From positions 1 to 26,974 of the forward strand of contig CAYXBP010000023.1 of the NCBI GenBank assembly GCA_964463355.1: a stretch of 26,974 nt of DNA, given 5' to 3'. The notes beneath the pieces were generated by a model. That model searched no databases. It was not told the origin of the DNA and saw only the letters and a list, made by a program, of their open reading frames with translations. Shown here one piece after another: positions 6,865 through 14,818 of the stretch (positions are counted from its first letter, which is position 1; the number at the start of each line of letters is the position of its first letter). The DNA comes from Firm-04 sp964463355 (GTDB lineage: Bacteria > Bacillota > Clostridia > Oscillospirales > Ruminococcaceae). Position numbers and translations under genes: made by a program.

Positions 6865-7470
6865 CTATACTTCGTCCTGCTCCAGAGCAGGAACGGTGAT
6901 TTCCTCAATCAAGGCACGAAGTGCAGGCACGCCTTCACCAGTCACAGAAGAAAAAACGGTCACGTGCATTTCATCGAACTGCGGGATCTCATTTGGCAGT
7001 GCGCTCAAGCGTTTTTCGCGCTCGGTACGGTTGAGCTTGTCTGCCTTAGTCAGCACGATAGCAAACGGCATTTCGGTATCCATAAGAAAATCCACCATTT
7101 GCAAATCATCTTTGGTGGGTGGATGCCGCATATCTATCAGTAGTAGCACAGCACGCAGGTCGCGTTCTGCCTGAAGATAGGCGTTGATGAGGTCGCGCCA
7201 TCGGTGCAGTTCCGATTTTGCGGTTTTTGCATAGCCGTAGCCAGGCAGATCCACAAAGGTGACGGTATCGCACTGATAAAAGTTGATGGTTGCTGTTTTT
7301 CCTGGCACCGCACTGACCCTTGCCAGACCTTTGCGATTGAACAGCTTGTTGATCAGCGTGGATTTACCCACATTGGAACGTCCTGCAAAGGCGATTTCGG
7401 GGCATTCGCCCTTTGGCAGCTGTGAAGAAAGCCCGTAGGCAGATAAAAATTCCGCAATATTCCAGTTCAC
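6865..7470 (-). CDS. engB: Ribosome biogenesis GTP-binding protein EngB/YsxC
   Basis: A 201-residue GTPase needed for late assembly of the 50S ribosomal subunit. All G motifs are visible: G1 GRSNVGKS (30-37), G2 region PGKTATIN (56-63), G3 DLPGYGYA (74-81), G4 TKAD (141-144), and a G5-type SSVTGEG near residue 175. Length is typical. It starts with GTG at 7470 and shares the bases GTGA with the lon stop codon, so translation is probably coupled; GGAG lies 8 nt upstream inside lon. The lon-ysxC pairing is a common neighbourhood in Firmicutes. Confidence 0.95.
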   Translation of the reverse strand: MNWNIAEFLSAYGLSSQLPKGECPEIAFAGRSNVGKSTLINKLFNRKGLARVSAVPGKTATINFYQCDTVTFVDLPGYGYAKTAKSELHRWRDLINAYLQAERDLRAVLLLIDMRHPPTKDDLQMVDFLMDTEMPFAIVLTKADKLNRTEREKRLSALPNEIPQFDEMHVTVFSSVTGEGVPALRALIEEITVPALEQDEV

Positions 7471-9956
7471 TGTGTTTTCTCCGTTGTTGTTGTTACTTTC
7501 TGTTTTCTGGGTTGCTGTGGCACATCCCAGAGGGAAACGGCTGGCAAACCAATGGATTGCAATTCGGCATTATGCAGCGGTTCCAGCTTGTTGTCGTATT
7601 GAGGCTGCACCAGTGCCAACTTCAGCACCTGTTCAATCCGTTCTACGGGCACAAAGCAAATCCCTTCGCGCACTGCCGCATCCAGTTCTTGCAGATCCGG
7701 CTCATTTGCTTTGGGGTAGATCACCGTATGAATGCCCGCTTTATAGGCAGCCATTGATTTTTCCACCAAGCCGCCGATGGGCAGCACTCTGCCGTGCAAA
7801 GTGATTTCACCAGTCATGGCGATATCATGACGCACAGGGCAGCCAGATAGTGCCGAAATCAGTGCGGTGATCATGGTAACGCCTGCGCTGGGGCCATCCT
7901 TTGGCACAGCACCCTCTGGCGCATGAATGTGCAGATCCTTTGTTTTGAACAACTCTGGGCGGATATCATAATCCTTTGCCACATATCGGGCATACGACAC
8001 GGCAAGCTTTGCGCTTTCTTTCATCACATCTCCCAAAGAGCCTGTCAACTGCACCTCGCCCTTGCCTTCAAGAACCAGCACCTCCAAAGGCATCAGCACG
8101 CCGCCTGCGGAAGTCCATGCCAGACCGTTGACCAGACCCACAGTATCCTGCTGCTCCTGATAATCAGGGAGGAATTTGTGCGGCCCTAATGCGGCTTCGA
8201 GGGTTTCGGGCGTATACACCACGCGCTTTGCGTCATCGCTGACGATGCTGCGTGCGCACTTTCTGCACAGAGAGGCAATCAACCGTTCCAGAGAACGCAC
8301 GCCCGCCTCTTTGGTGTAGTAGTCGATTAGATCAAAGATTGCTGCATCGGTAACCCGCATTTGTGTCGCCTTGATGCCGTGCTTTTTCAACTGTTTTTTC
8401 AGCAGGTGCGATTTCGCGATATGAAACTTCTCCATACGGGTATAGGAGTTCAGCTCAATGACCTCCATGCGATCCAGCAGAGGTGCAGGAATGGTTTCAA
8501 GAGAGTTGGCAGTGGTAACAAACATCACGTTGGAAAGGTCAAACGGCAGCTCAATGAAATGGTCACGAAATGCGTTATTCTGTTCGCTGTCCAGCACCTC
8601 AAGCATGGCAGAGGAGGGATCGCCCTTGAAATCACTGCCCATTTTGTCGATCTCATCCAACAATATTAAGGGATTCTTGCTTTTCGCCTGCCGCATAGCA
8701 TCGATGATTCGTCCAGGCATAGCGCCCACATAGGTTTTGCGATGCCCGCGAATATCGGATTCATCGCGCACGCCGCCAAGAGAAACACGAACATAGTTTC
8801 TGCCCAGTGCTTTTGCGATGGAACGTCCGATAGAGGTTTTACCGACACCAGGGGGACCCACCAAACAGAGGATCTGTCCTTTAACCTCTGGATTCAAGGC
8901 ATGGATGCTCAAGCTTTCCAGTACGCGCTCCTTGACGCGTTGCAGGCCATAATGCTCTTTATCCAACAGTGCAGCAGCCTTTTGGATATTCAACTTTTCT
9001 TTGGTAAAGTGATTCCACGGCAGATCCAAGACAGTATCCAGGTAGTTGGTGATAACATATGCCTCTTGGGAGGATGGCGGCATTTTTTGTAGACGCTCGG
9101 CCTCGCGCAGCAGCTTGGTGGTAGAATCTTCATCCAGACCCAACGCCAAGATTCGCTGCGTGTACTGCATAGAATCATCCGTAGCGGATCCATCCTCGCC
9201 CAACTCCGCAGAGATCACACGCATCTGCTCACGCAAATAATACTCGCGCTGACCGCGATCCATGCTTTCCTGCACCTGCATATGGATATCGTGTTCGATC
9301 TCCAGTACCTCAATCTCGCGGCACAGCATGGCATAAAGCATTGTCATGCGCAAAAACAAGCTATTCTGCTCCAGCAACTGCTGTCGGTCTGTATAATCCA
9401 ACTGTACATTAAGCAGCACCGCCTCAAACAATTCCGCTGGGGTTTCTTTGATGCAAACGGCATTCACCAAATCGCGGGGCATTTTGGGAAACAGCCCTGC
9501 ATAGTGCGCAAACGCCTCACGCAACGAGCGCATAATAGCATCCACTTCGACTTCATCGGCAGCCACACGCTGTACGGCAGGCATTTGTTTGCACTGCGCC
9601 TGCAAATATTCTCCCTCTCCCATTTCCAGGTTCAGGATCTTCACGCGGTAGCAGCCCTCTACCAGCACGCGTGCGATATCGCCATTACGCAGCACCTGTC
9701 GTATCTCAGCAATCACGCCAATACGATACAGTTCCTTACGATCTGGCTTTTCTGGGGCAAGATGTTTCTGCGCCACTAAGAAGATTTTACGATCCCCTGC
9801 CAACGCGGCATCAATTGCCTTTTTAGAAATCTCACGGGCTACATCAAAATGCAGCAGTTGTTCAGGAAACGCTACCACACCGCGCAACGCAATGGTAGGA
9901 AACATTCTTTCCTCATCATGTATAGGCATCTTCGTATTTTTTTCTTCGTTTTTCAT
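7467..9956 (-). CDS. lon: ATP-dependent Lon protease
   Basis: An 829-residue cytoplasmic AAA+ protease that unfolds and degrades damaged and regulatory proteins. Order: N-terminal substrate-binding LON domain (about 17-220, starting FPTIALRGVVAFP), a coiled middle helical part (about 220-350), AAA+ module with Walker A GPPGVGKT (367-374), Walker B ILLDEID (431-437), and a C-terminal protease domain with catalytic S690 in PKDGPSAG and K733 in GGLVEKSMAA. The usual GGLKEK is GGLVEK, but the catalytic Lys is kept. A Gln/Lys/Thr-rich tail follows residue 810. The ATG at 9956 has AGGA about 9 nt upstream. It has its own promoter and an inverted repeat in its leader, and is followed by engB with a 4-base overlap. 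Confidence 0.97.
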   Translation of the reverse strand: MKNEEKNTKMPIHDEERMFPTIALRGVVAFPEQLLHFDVAREISKKAIDAALAGDRKIFLVAQKHLAPEKPDRKELYRIGVIAEIRQVLRNGDIARVLVEGCYRVKILNLEMGEGEYLQAQCKQMPAVQRVAADEVEVDAIMRSLREAFAHYAGLFPKMPRDLVNAVCIKETPAELFEAVLLNVQLDYTDRQQLLEQNSLFLRMTMLYAMLCREIEVLEIEHDIHMQVQESMDRGQREYYLREQMRVISAELGEDGSATDDSMQYTQRILALGLDEDSTTKLLREAERLQKMPPSSQEAYVITNYLDTVLDLPWNHFTKEKLNIQKAAALLDKEHYGLQRVKERVLESLSIHALNPEVKGQILCLVGPPGVGKTSIGRSIAKALGRNYVRVSLGGVRDESDIRGHRKTYVGAMPGRIIDAMRQAKSKNPLILLDEIDKMGSDFKGDPSSAMLEVLDSEQNNAFRDHFIELPFDLSNVMFVTTANSLETIPAPLLDRMEVIELNSYTRMEKFHIAKSHLLKKQLKKHGIKATQMRVTDAAIFDLIDYYTKEAGVRSLERLIASLCRKCARSIVSDDAKRVVYTPETLEAALGPHKFLPDYQEQQDTVGLVNGLAWTSAGGVLMPLEVLVLEGKGEVQLTGSLGDVMKESAKLAVSYARYVAKDYDIRPELFKTKDLHIHAPEGAVPKDGPSAGVTMITALISALSGCPVRHDIAMTGEITLHGRVLPIGGLVEKSMAAYKAGIHTVIYPKANEPDLQELDAAVREGICFVPVERIEQVLKLALVQPQYDNKLEPLHNAELQSIGLPAVSLWDVPQQPRKQKVTTTTEKTQ

Positions 9957-9994
9957 AGTTGTTCCTAACTGCCCTGCGCGGCATAGATACTCGT

Positions 9995-10022
9995 TGTCCC
10001 ATTGTGCGCAGCCGATGGGACA
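9995..10022. promoter_or_regulatory. Inverted repeat in the lon leader, candidate operator or RNA hairpin
   Basis: TGTCCCAT (9995-10002) and ATGGGACA (10015-10022) are perfect 8-bp inverted arms around 12 bp. The element begins about 10 bp after the predicted lon start point and ends about 40 bp before the start codon. It does not match the CIRCE (HrcA) or CtsR operators. Confidence 0.5.
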
Positions 10023-10039
10023 TATCTGTCTGTTGTTCT

Positions 10040-10068
10040 ATTATACAAGATATCTGTGAAAATTGCAA
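10040..10068 (-). promoter_or_regulatory. Promoter of lon-engB
   Basis: On the minus strand TTGCAA (10063-10068), 17-bp spacer and a perfect TATAAT (10040-10045). The start point should be near 10033, giving an ~75-nt leader. Confidence 0.8.
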
Positions 10069-10112
10069 GTGCAAAATGTGGCAGGATGCGGTGATTCTTC
10101 CGTATCCCGAAA

Positions 10113-10150
10113 AAAAGGAATCCCCCGCATCGTCAGGCGATGCATGGAGA
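10113..10150 (-). terminator. Probable terminator of the tyrS-AAA-cyclophilin operon
   Basis: On the minus strand GCATCG/CGATGC (10127-10132 with 10138-10143), extended outward by weaker pairs, is followed by ATTCC and a run of seven T. The stem is imperfect, so I rate it moderate. Between lon and the cyclophilin gene (9957-10251) I see only this, the lon control region and the hairpin at 10201. Confidence 0.45.
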
Positions 10151-10200
10151 GCAAACCATTTCGCTGTTTGGAAACATCGAATGCTTTTGATAAACCAGAT

Positions 10201-10226
10201 GCCGAGAGAAATGATGTTCTCTCGGC
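10201..10226. repeat. Perfect 10-bp hairpin in the cyclophilin 3' region
   Basis: GCCGAGAGAA (10201-10210) and TTCTCTCGGC (10217-10226) form a perfect stem around a 6-nt loop. No T-run follows on either strand. It lies about 25 bp beyond the cyclophilin stop codon and could block 3' exonucleases or help termination. Confidence 0.55.
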
Positions 10227-10251
10227 ACCTGCATCGAAGAATAAAAGGGAA

Positions 10252-10728
10252 TCAATCCGCAATGATCTCCACTGTTTTCATAATCTGGGGCTGTAGGGGT
10301 TTATCGGCATAGTTGGTATCCACCGCAGCGATCTCATCAACCACATCCATACCTTCTACCACCTCACCAAAGGCTGCGTACTGACCGTCCAAATGGGGGG
10401 CATCCTTGTGCATGATAAAGAACTGGGAGCCTGCACTGTCGGGATGACCTGCGCGCGCCATGCTCAACACGCCACGGGTGTGCTTGAGATCGTTGGGCAC
10501 GCCATTTGCACGAAATTCGCCCTTGATTTGCCAGCCCGGGCCGCCAGTACCATTGCCCTGAGGGCAGCCGCCTTGAATCATAAAGCCAGGAATGACACGG
10601 TGGAAGCACAGCCCATTGTAGAAGCCCTGACGCACAAGCTTTTCAAAGTTTTCGCAGGAAATGGGTGCTACCTCGGGATGCAACCGCAGCTTAATCTGTT
10701 TGCCGTTTTCCATAGTAATCAGAATCAT
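10252..10728 (-). CDS. Peptidyl-prolyl cis-trans isomerase, cyclophilin type
   Basis: A 158-residue cytoplasmic cyclophilin (no signal peptide) that speeds proline isomerisation during protein folding. The active-site motifs are present: FHRVIPGFMIQGG (42-54, catalytic Arg44), SAGSQFFIM (98-106), and HLDGQYAAFG (112-121). The position of the Trp that binds cyclosporin in human cyclophilin A is His112, as often seen in bacterial forms. The ATG at 10728 has a GGAAG-type site upstream. It follows the AAA+ gene by 17 bp, so it is most likely the last gene of the tyrS operon. Confidence 0.93.
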   Translation of the reverse strand: MILITMENGKQIKLRLHPEVAPISCENFEKLVRQGFYNGLCFHRVIPGFMIQGGCPQGNGTGGPGWQIKGEFRANGVPNDLKHTRGVLSMARAGHPDSAGSQFFIMHKDAPHLDGQYAAFGEVVEGMDVVDEIAAVDTNYADKPLQPQIMKTVEIIAD

Positions 10729-10745
10729 GAGAAATCTTCCTTTCG

Positions 10746-12311
10746 TTAGTTCAGTTCAATATCCTTAACATCTTCCAGTGTCAGAGTGGTCAACTCCGCG
10801 TCGGTGATGTGCGGATCGTTTGCCAGACGGTTTGCCTGCTTGGTGATCGCTCGCTCATAGAAATTGCGAATATCACGGGCATTGGCAAAAGTTTTCAGGT
10901 TCATACCGCAACGCTGTACAAAATAGGCAAGCACCTCCTGCTCTGCCTCAGGGGTTACGGTCATGCCAGAACGCGTACAGGTGCTTTTGAAGATATCCAG
11001 CAGCTCATCAGGCATATAATCCTGAAAGTTGATGATCTTATTAAAGCGTGAGCGCAGACCTGGGTTACTATCCAAAAACTCTTCCATGAGGTCAGTATAG
11101 CCTGCTACGATCACAATGAAATCATCACGGTGATCTTCCATGGCTTTCAGCAATGTATTAACCGCCTCCATGCCAAAATCATTCTTTCCCGTGCTTGCGG
11201 TAAGTGCGTATGCTTCATCAATAAACAGCACGCCGCCCATTGCCGAGTCGATGACTTCCTTTGTCTTGATGGCGGTTTGACCCACATAGCCGCTGACCAG
11301 CCCTGAACGGTCAACCTCTACCAACTGTCCCTTCTCCAACACGCCCAAGCTGTGGTAGATACCTGCGAGAATGCGCGCGACCGTTGTTTTACCCGTGCCA
11401 GGATTCCCGAGAAACGCCATATGCAACGACATGGGAGCCTGCGGCATGCCACGTTCTTCACGCATTTTGCGAACACGAATCAGGTTGATGAGGCTGTTGA
11501 GATCTGCTTTGACCGCATCAAGCCCTGTCAGATCGTTGAGTTTTTGCAGCTGTTCTTCCAATGTGAGGGCTTCGTCCTCCACCTTTGTCTGAGGTGCAGG
11601 CGGTGGCTTTGGCTGGGCGGGCTGCATCGGCTGTTGGGGTGTAAACGGTGTGTTTGCGGGTGTTACAGGGACATTCGGTCTACCGTTATATACGGGCATT
11701 TGCGGGCGTGCGGGATTTTTTGGTGCATTGGGAGTATTTGGCGTATTCCACGGCGAGTTGCCATACCCCGCAGGATACGAAGGTTGGTTTTTGATGCGCT
11801 GCTGCTCTGCAATCATTTTCTCCCAGTTGGAAATGTACTCCATGCGGAAGTTGCGCAGCGCGAGGATCAATGCGGCAAGATCCTGCATCACGAAGGGGTC
11901 GGGCTTGTGATCGTCCACCTGCAAGAAATCCAAGCCCGCCTGATTGAGAAATTCGATGAGCGAAAGGCTCATGCCGCCCATGGGCGAAGTTTCCAGGTCC
12001 AACCGCAGGAAAGGCATCATCAGTGTGATAATGCTATCTTTCAGGCTGTATTTGGTGATTTTACAGCTGACATGGAAACGGTCAATCTGCTCCGCAGACA
12101 TCATATAGCCCAGTGCGCCGTTGATGTAGCCGATCTCGTTCATGGAGATACTGCCATTGTTTGCGCCCAGATACACAAAGAATTTCAGTAGAGTAAAGCG
12201 CAGGTAATCCTGCATGGATTTTCCTTGCACGGAAACAGAATAGCCATGGGATTCGCAAATCTGACACTGTGCATGGATATGCGACAGCTGCTTTGCAACA
12301 TCCTGCTGCAT
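10746..12311 (-). CDS. AAA+ ATPase of the CbbX/SpoVK/EccA type with a TerB-like N-terminal domain
   Basis: A 521-residue cytoplasmic protein in three parts. Residues 1-175 are a helical domain whose KFFVYLGANNGSISMNEIGYI stretch (43-63) resembles a TerB-like fold. Residues about 176-242 are a disordered linker rich in Pro, Asn and Gln. Residues about 250-521 are an AAA+ module of the CbbX/SpoVK/EccA group: Walker A GNPGTGKT (302-309), pore-type loop SGLVSGYVGQTA (336-347), Walker B VLFIDEAYAL (361-370), and arginine residues in NPGLRSRF (416-423). Relatives remodel Rubisco (CbbX) or act in type VII secretion (EccA); the target here is unknown. The ATG at 12311 has AGGAGG 9 nt upstream. It lies 31 bp after tyrS and 17 bp before the cyclophilin gene. 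Confidence 0.85.
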   Translation of the reverse strand: MQQDVAKQLSHIHAQCQICESHGYSVSVQGKSMQDYLRFTLLKFFVYLGANNGSISMNEIGYINGALGYMMSAEQIDRFHVSCKITKYSLKDSIITLMMPFLRLDLETSPMGGMSLSLIEFLNQAGLDFLQVDDHKPDPFVMQDLAALILALRNFRMEYISNWEKMIAEQQRIKNQPSYPAGYGNSPWNTPNTPNAPKNPARPQMPVYNGRPNVPVTPANTPFTPQQPMQPAQPKPPPAPQTKVEDEALTLEEQLQKLNDLTGLDAVKADLNSLINLIRVRKMREERGMPQAPMSLHMAFLGNPGTGKTTVARILAGIYHSLGVLEKGQLVEVDRSGLVSGYVGQTAIKTKEVIDSAMGGVLFIDEAYALTASTGKNDFGMEAVNTLLKAMEDHRDDFIVIVAGYTDLMEEFLDSNPGLRSRFNKIINFQDYMPDELLDIFKSTCTRSGMTVTPEAEQEVLAYFVQRCGMNLKTFANARDIRNFYERAITKQANRLANDPHITDAELTTLTLEDVKDIELN

Positions 12312-12342
12312 GATAAGATGCCTCCTGTCAAATCAAATAGAA

Positions 12343-13560
12343 TCAGCCGAGGGTGACCTTGTGGAAAGACTTTTTACCCTTTTTGAGAATTACTTCGCCG
12401 TCAATGGCGACCTGCATTTTGGTATCAGTGACCTTTGCATCGTTGACTGAGATGCCGCCCTGCTGTACCAGTCGGCGTGCTTCACCGATGGAGGGGGCAA
12501 GCCCTGTTTTGACCAACAGCGGCAGCAGACCCATGCAGCCATCGGTCAGCTCCGCGGAAGCAACGGTGGTAGTGGGCATATCCGCAGAATTACCGTTCCC
12601 TGCAAAGATGGCTCTTGCCGCATCGCGTTGTTTGGTGGCTTCCTCCTCGCCGTGAACAAGCTTGGTTAACTCAAAGGCGAGCAGTTCTTTCGCCTGATTG
12701 TATGCAGCGCCTTCCATGCCCTGCTCCATAGCTTCGATCTCCTCAATGGGTACGAAGGTCAGCATTTTCAGGCATTTGATGACGTCTGCATCAGCAACAT
12801 TGCGCCAATACTGGAAGAACTCATAGGGAGAAGTCTTTTCGGCGTCCAGCCAGACAGCACCTTTTTCGGTCTTGCCCATTTTTTTGCCTTCAGAGTTAAG
12901 CAGCAGGGTGATCGTCATAGCGTGGGCATCCTTGCCCAGCTTTTTGCGAATCAGTTCTGTACCGCCGAGCATATTTGCCCACTGGTCGTCGCCACCAAAT
13001 TGCATATTACAGCCGTAGTCCTGATACAGTCTATAGAAGTCATAGCTCTGCATAATCATGTAATTGAATTCGAGGAAGGTCAAACCGCGCTCCATGCGCT
13101 GCTTGTAGCATTCAAAAGTGAGCATTTTGTTGACAGAAAAGCACGCGCCGACTTCGCGCAGCACCTCGATATAGTTAAGCCCCAGCAGCCAATCTGCATT
13201 GTTGACCATCAAAGCCTTACCGTCCGAAAAATCAATAAAGCGGCTCATCTGCTTTTTGAAGCATTCGCAGTTGTGGTCGATATCCTCTTTTGTGAGCATT
13301 TTGCGCATATCGCTTTTGCCAGATGGATCGCCGATCATACCAGTACCGCCGCCCACCAAAGCAATGGGTTTGTTGCCTGCCATCTGGAGGCGTTTCATCA
13401 GGCAAAGTGCCATAAAATGTCCAACATGAAGGGAATCCGCAGTGGGATCAAAGCCGATGTAGAAGGTTGCCTTCCCCTGATTAATCAGTGCGGCGATTCC
13501 CTGTTCATCTGTTGTTTGCGCGATCAGCCCGCGCCGAGTGAGTTCTTCGTAAAGAGTCAT
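12343..13560 (-). CDS. tyrS: Tyrosine--tRNA ligase
   Basis: A 405-residue class I aminoacyl-tRNA synthetase that charges tRNA-Tyr. Signatures: HVGH (45-48) as the HIGH motif, GGGTGMIGDPSG (70-81), GGDDQW (189-194), KMGKT (227-231) as the KMSKS loop, and a C-terminal S4 RNA-binding domain (about 345-405). The ATG at 13560 is preceded by AAAGGA. Its first base region overlaps the stop codon of a 53-codon upstream frame (ATGA), and it is preceded by an ~190-nt structured leader with a consensus promoter. It is the first gene of a unit with the AAA+ and cyclophilin genes. Confidence 0.96.
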   Translation of the reverse strand: MTLYEELTRRGLIAQTTDEQGIAALINQGKATFYIGFDPTADSLHVGHFMALCLMKRLQMAGNKPIALVGGGTGMIGDPSGKSDMRKMLTKEDIDHNCECFKKQMSRFIDFSDGKALMVNNADWLLGLNYIEVLREVGACFSVNKMLTFECYKQRMERGLTFLEFNYMIMQSYDFYRLYQDYGCNMQFGGDDQWANMLGGTELIRKKLGKDAHAMTITLLLNSEGKKMGKTEKGAVWLDAEKTSPYEFFQYWRNVADADVIKCLKMLTFVPIEEIEAMEQGMEGAAYNQAKELLAFELTKLVHGEEEATKQRDAARAIFAGNGNSADMPTTTVASAELTDGCMGLLPLLVKTGLAPSIGEARRLVQQGGISVNDAKVTDTKMQVAIDGEVILKKGKKSFHKVTLG

Positions 13561-13718
13561 AATCTTATATTCCTTTCAATGTACGAAAACAGTAATCTCT
13601 GCATTGCATCACAGCCACCGTTGTGATTGGTTAACGTAGTGTATGGATATCGCGGCAGGTGCAGCAGATACCATACGGCACAATGCCGCGTTGCCAATGT
13701 GATTCGCCTGTGCAACAT
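13557..13718 (-). CDS. Possible leader peptide upstream of and overlapping tyrS
   Basis: A 53-codon frame begins at an ATG (13716-13718) with GGAAAGGAG (13728-13736) 9 nt upstream and ends at a TGA (13557-13559) that overlaps the tyrS ATG as ATGA. Four of its 53 codons are Tyr: one at codon 18, two at codons 25 and 27 (RYPY), and one near the C-terminus. The product is rich in Leu, Arg and His and resembles nothing I know. Good ribosome site, leader position and coupling-type overlap favour translation; the lack of recognisable family and the competing RNA structure argue for caution. It could be a regulatory leader peptide or a chance frame. Confidence 0.35.
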   Translation of the reverse strand: MLHRRITLATRHCAVWYLLHLPRYPYTTLTNHNGGCDAMQRLLFSYIERNIRL

Positions 13719-13736
13719 ATGCTGCCGCTCCTTTCC
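13621..13736 (-). promoter_or_regulatory. Branched RNA structure in the tyrS leader
   Basis: On the minus strand ATTGG (13693-13697) can pair with CCAAT (13626-13630), enclosing two hairpins: CGGCA/TGCCG with a 3-nt loop, and GTATGGTATC with GATATCCATAC (one bulged T) around a 15-nt loop. That loop carries CTGCCGC (13652-13658), complementary to GCGGCAG (13722-13728) next to the upstream-ORF ribosome site, so a pseudoknot or alternative fold could hide that site. I do not find the T-box consensus. The pairings are visible; the switch is inferred. The rest of 13561-13888 holds the promoter and a weak hairpin. Confidence 0.4.
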
Positions 13737-13754
13737 GGTAAAGTAGTGGTCTAT

Positions 13755-13783
13755 ATTATACTACAAAGCAGAAGAAATGTCAA
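13755..13783 (-). promoter_or_regulatory. Promoter of the tyrS operon
   Basis: On the minus strand a perfect TTGACA (13778-13783), 17-bp spacer, and perfect TATAAT (13755-13760). It is the closest to consensus in the window, with a start point near 13748. Confidence 0.88.
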
Positions 13784-13836
13784 ATGAAAGAAGGGGCTTC
13801 TGTACTTTGCAAAGCGATAAAGCAAACCGTTCGGAA

Positions 13837-13863
13837 GGCTTGCCGGAAATGTAAGGCAACGCC
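13837..13863 (-). terminator. Weak hairpin after nadA
   Basis: GGCTTGCC (13837-13844) pairs with GGCAACGCC (13855-13863) with one bulged base. No clear T-run follows on the minus strand. It may mark the end of the nadA transcript, about 25 bp past its stop codon. Confidence 0.3.
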
Positions 13864-13888
13864 GCAGTGGCTTAGCGCGATGCTGACA

Positions 13889-14818
13889 TCAACCGCCAAG
13901 GCACAGCATGGTATCAAGGCAATGCCGTGCGGAAACCATGAGCGCATCGGGCAGTAAAAGCTCCTGTGCGCTGCCATTGCCGATCTCTCGCAGTGTCCGT
14001 ACAATATCACAGACTGTTGTTACGCGCATATCGGGGCAAATCAAACGGCTTGCTATGGGATAAAACCGTTTTTCGGGGCAGGCAAGTGCCAGCTGCGCCG
14101 TAATACTGATCTCTGTACCGATGATAAATTCTTTCGCATTTGATTCCTTCGCATACTGCATAATGCCAGAGGTTGCGCCAACATAATCTGCCATGGCAGA
14201 GATTTCTTTTTTGCATTCAGGATGTACCAGCAGCAATGCATCGGGATGTGCAAGTTTTGCCGCCTGTGCTTCTTCCATGGTAATGCTGCTGTGATGCGGA
14301 CAGCCTCCTTGCAGCAGATGCAGCTGTTTTTCGGGGCAATTTGCTTGCACATATGCGCCCAGATTGCAATCAGGGATAAAGAGAATATCGCGCTGCGGTA
14401 GTTTTCTGACAATCTTCACAGCCGAAGAAGAAGTAACGCACACATCGCTGACTGCTTTCAACGCCGCTGAAGTATTCACATACGCAACCACGGCACAATC
14501 AGGATATTTTGCCTTTTCTGCCAAGATCTCTGCTGGAGAAAACTGCTCTGCCATCGGGCAACCCGCAGTGGGGTTTGCTTCATAGACGCACTTTTGGGGG
14601 CTGAGTAGCTTTGCGGTTTCCGCCATAAACCGCACTCCGCACATCAGCAGACGTTTTGCCTCCTGCTTTGCCGCCATTTTGCTCAGCAAAAAGCTGTCAC
14701 CCGTGATATCGGCGATCTCCAGAATATCGGTAGACTGGTAGCTGTGTGCCAGAATGCACACATCATATTCTTTTTTCAGCCGCAGGATCTCCTGCTGTAC
14801 TTCATAAATCGTCCGCAT
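13889..14818 (-). CDS. nadA: Quinolinate synthase
   Basis: A 309-residue cytoplasmic [4Fe-4S] enzyme that condenses iminoaspartate with dihydroxyacetone phosphate to quinolinate in NAD synthesis. The cluster ligands are recognisable: Cys87 in AGCPMAEQ, Cys173 in GGCPHHSS and Cys261 in LICPDM. GVRFMAETAKLLSP (61-74) and VNTSAALKA (114-122) are typical. Length is that of the compact, bacterial/archaeal form. The ATG at 14818 lies inside the end of the preceding membrane-protein gene (17-base overlap), so translation may be coupled; a GGAA-type site is about 12 nt upstream. nadB and nadC, the usual partners, are not in the window; iminoaspartate must come from an enzyme encoded elsewhere. Confidence 0.95.
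   Translation of the reverse strand: MRTIYEVQQEILRLKKEYDVCILAHSYQSTDILEIADITGDSFLLSKMAAKQEAKRLLMCGVRFMAETAKLLSPQKCVYEANPTAGCPMAEQFSPAEILAEKAKYPDCAVVAYVNTSAALKAVSDVCVTSSSAVKIVRKLPQRDILFIPDCNLGAYVQANCPEKQLHLLQGGCPHHSSITMEEAQAAKLAHPDALLLVHPECKKEISAMADYVGATSGIMQYAKESNAKEFIIGTEISITAQLALACPEKRFYPIASRLICPDMRVTTVCDIVRTLREIGNGSAQELLLPDALMVSARHCLDTMLCLGG

Noticed and set aside
10041..10262. 73-codon minus-strand ORF between cyclophilin and lon
   Set aside because: It runs through two hairpins and the lon promoter, lacks a ribosome site and matches no family.
13561..13748. T-box riboswitch upstream of tyrS
   Set aside because: The GGTGGC fragment near 13615-13620 is the only resemblance; the full T-box sequence and a following terminator hairpin with T-run are missing.
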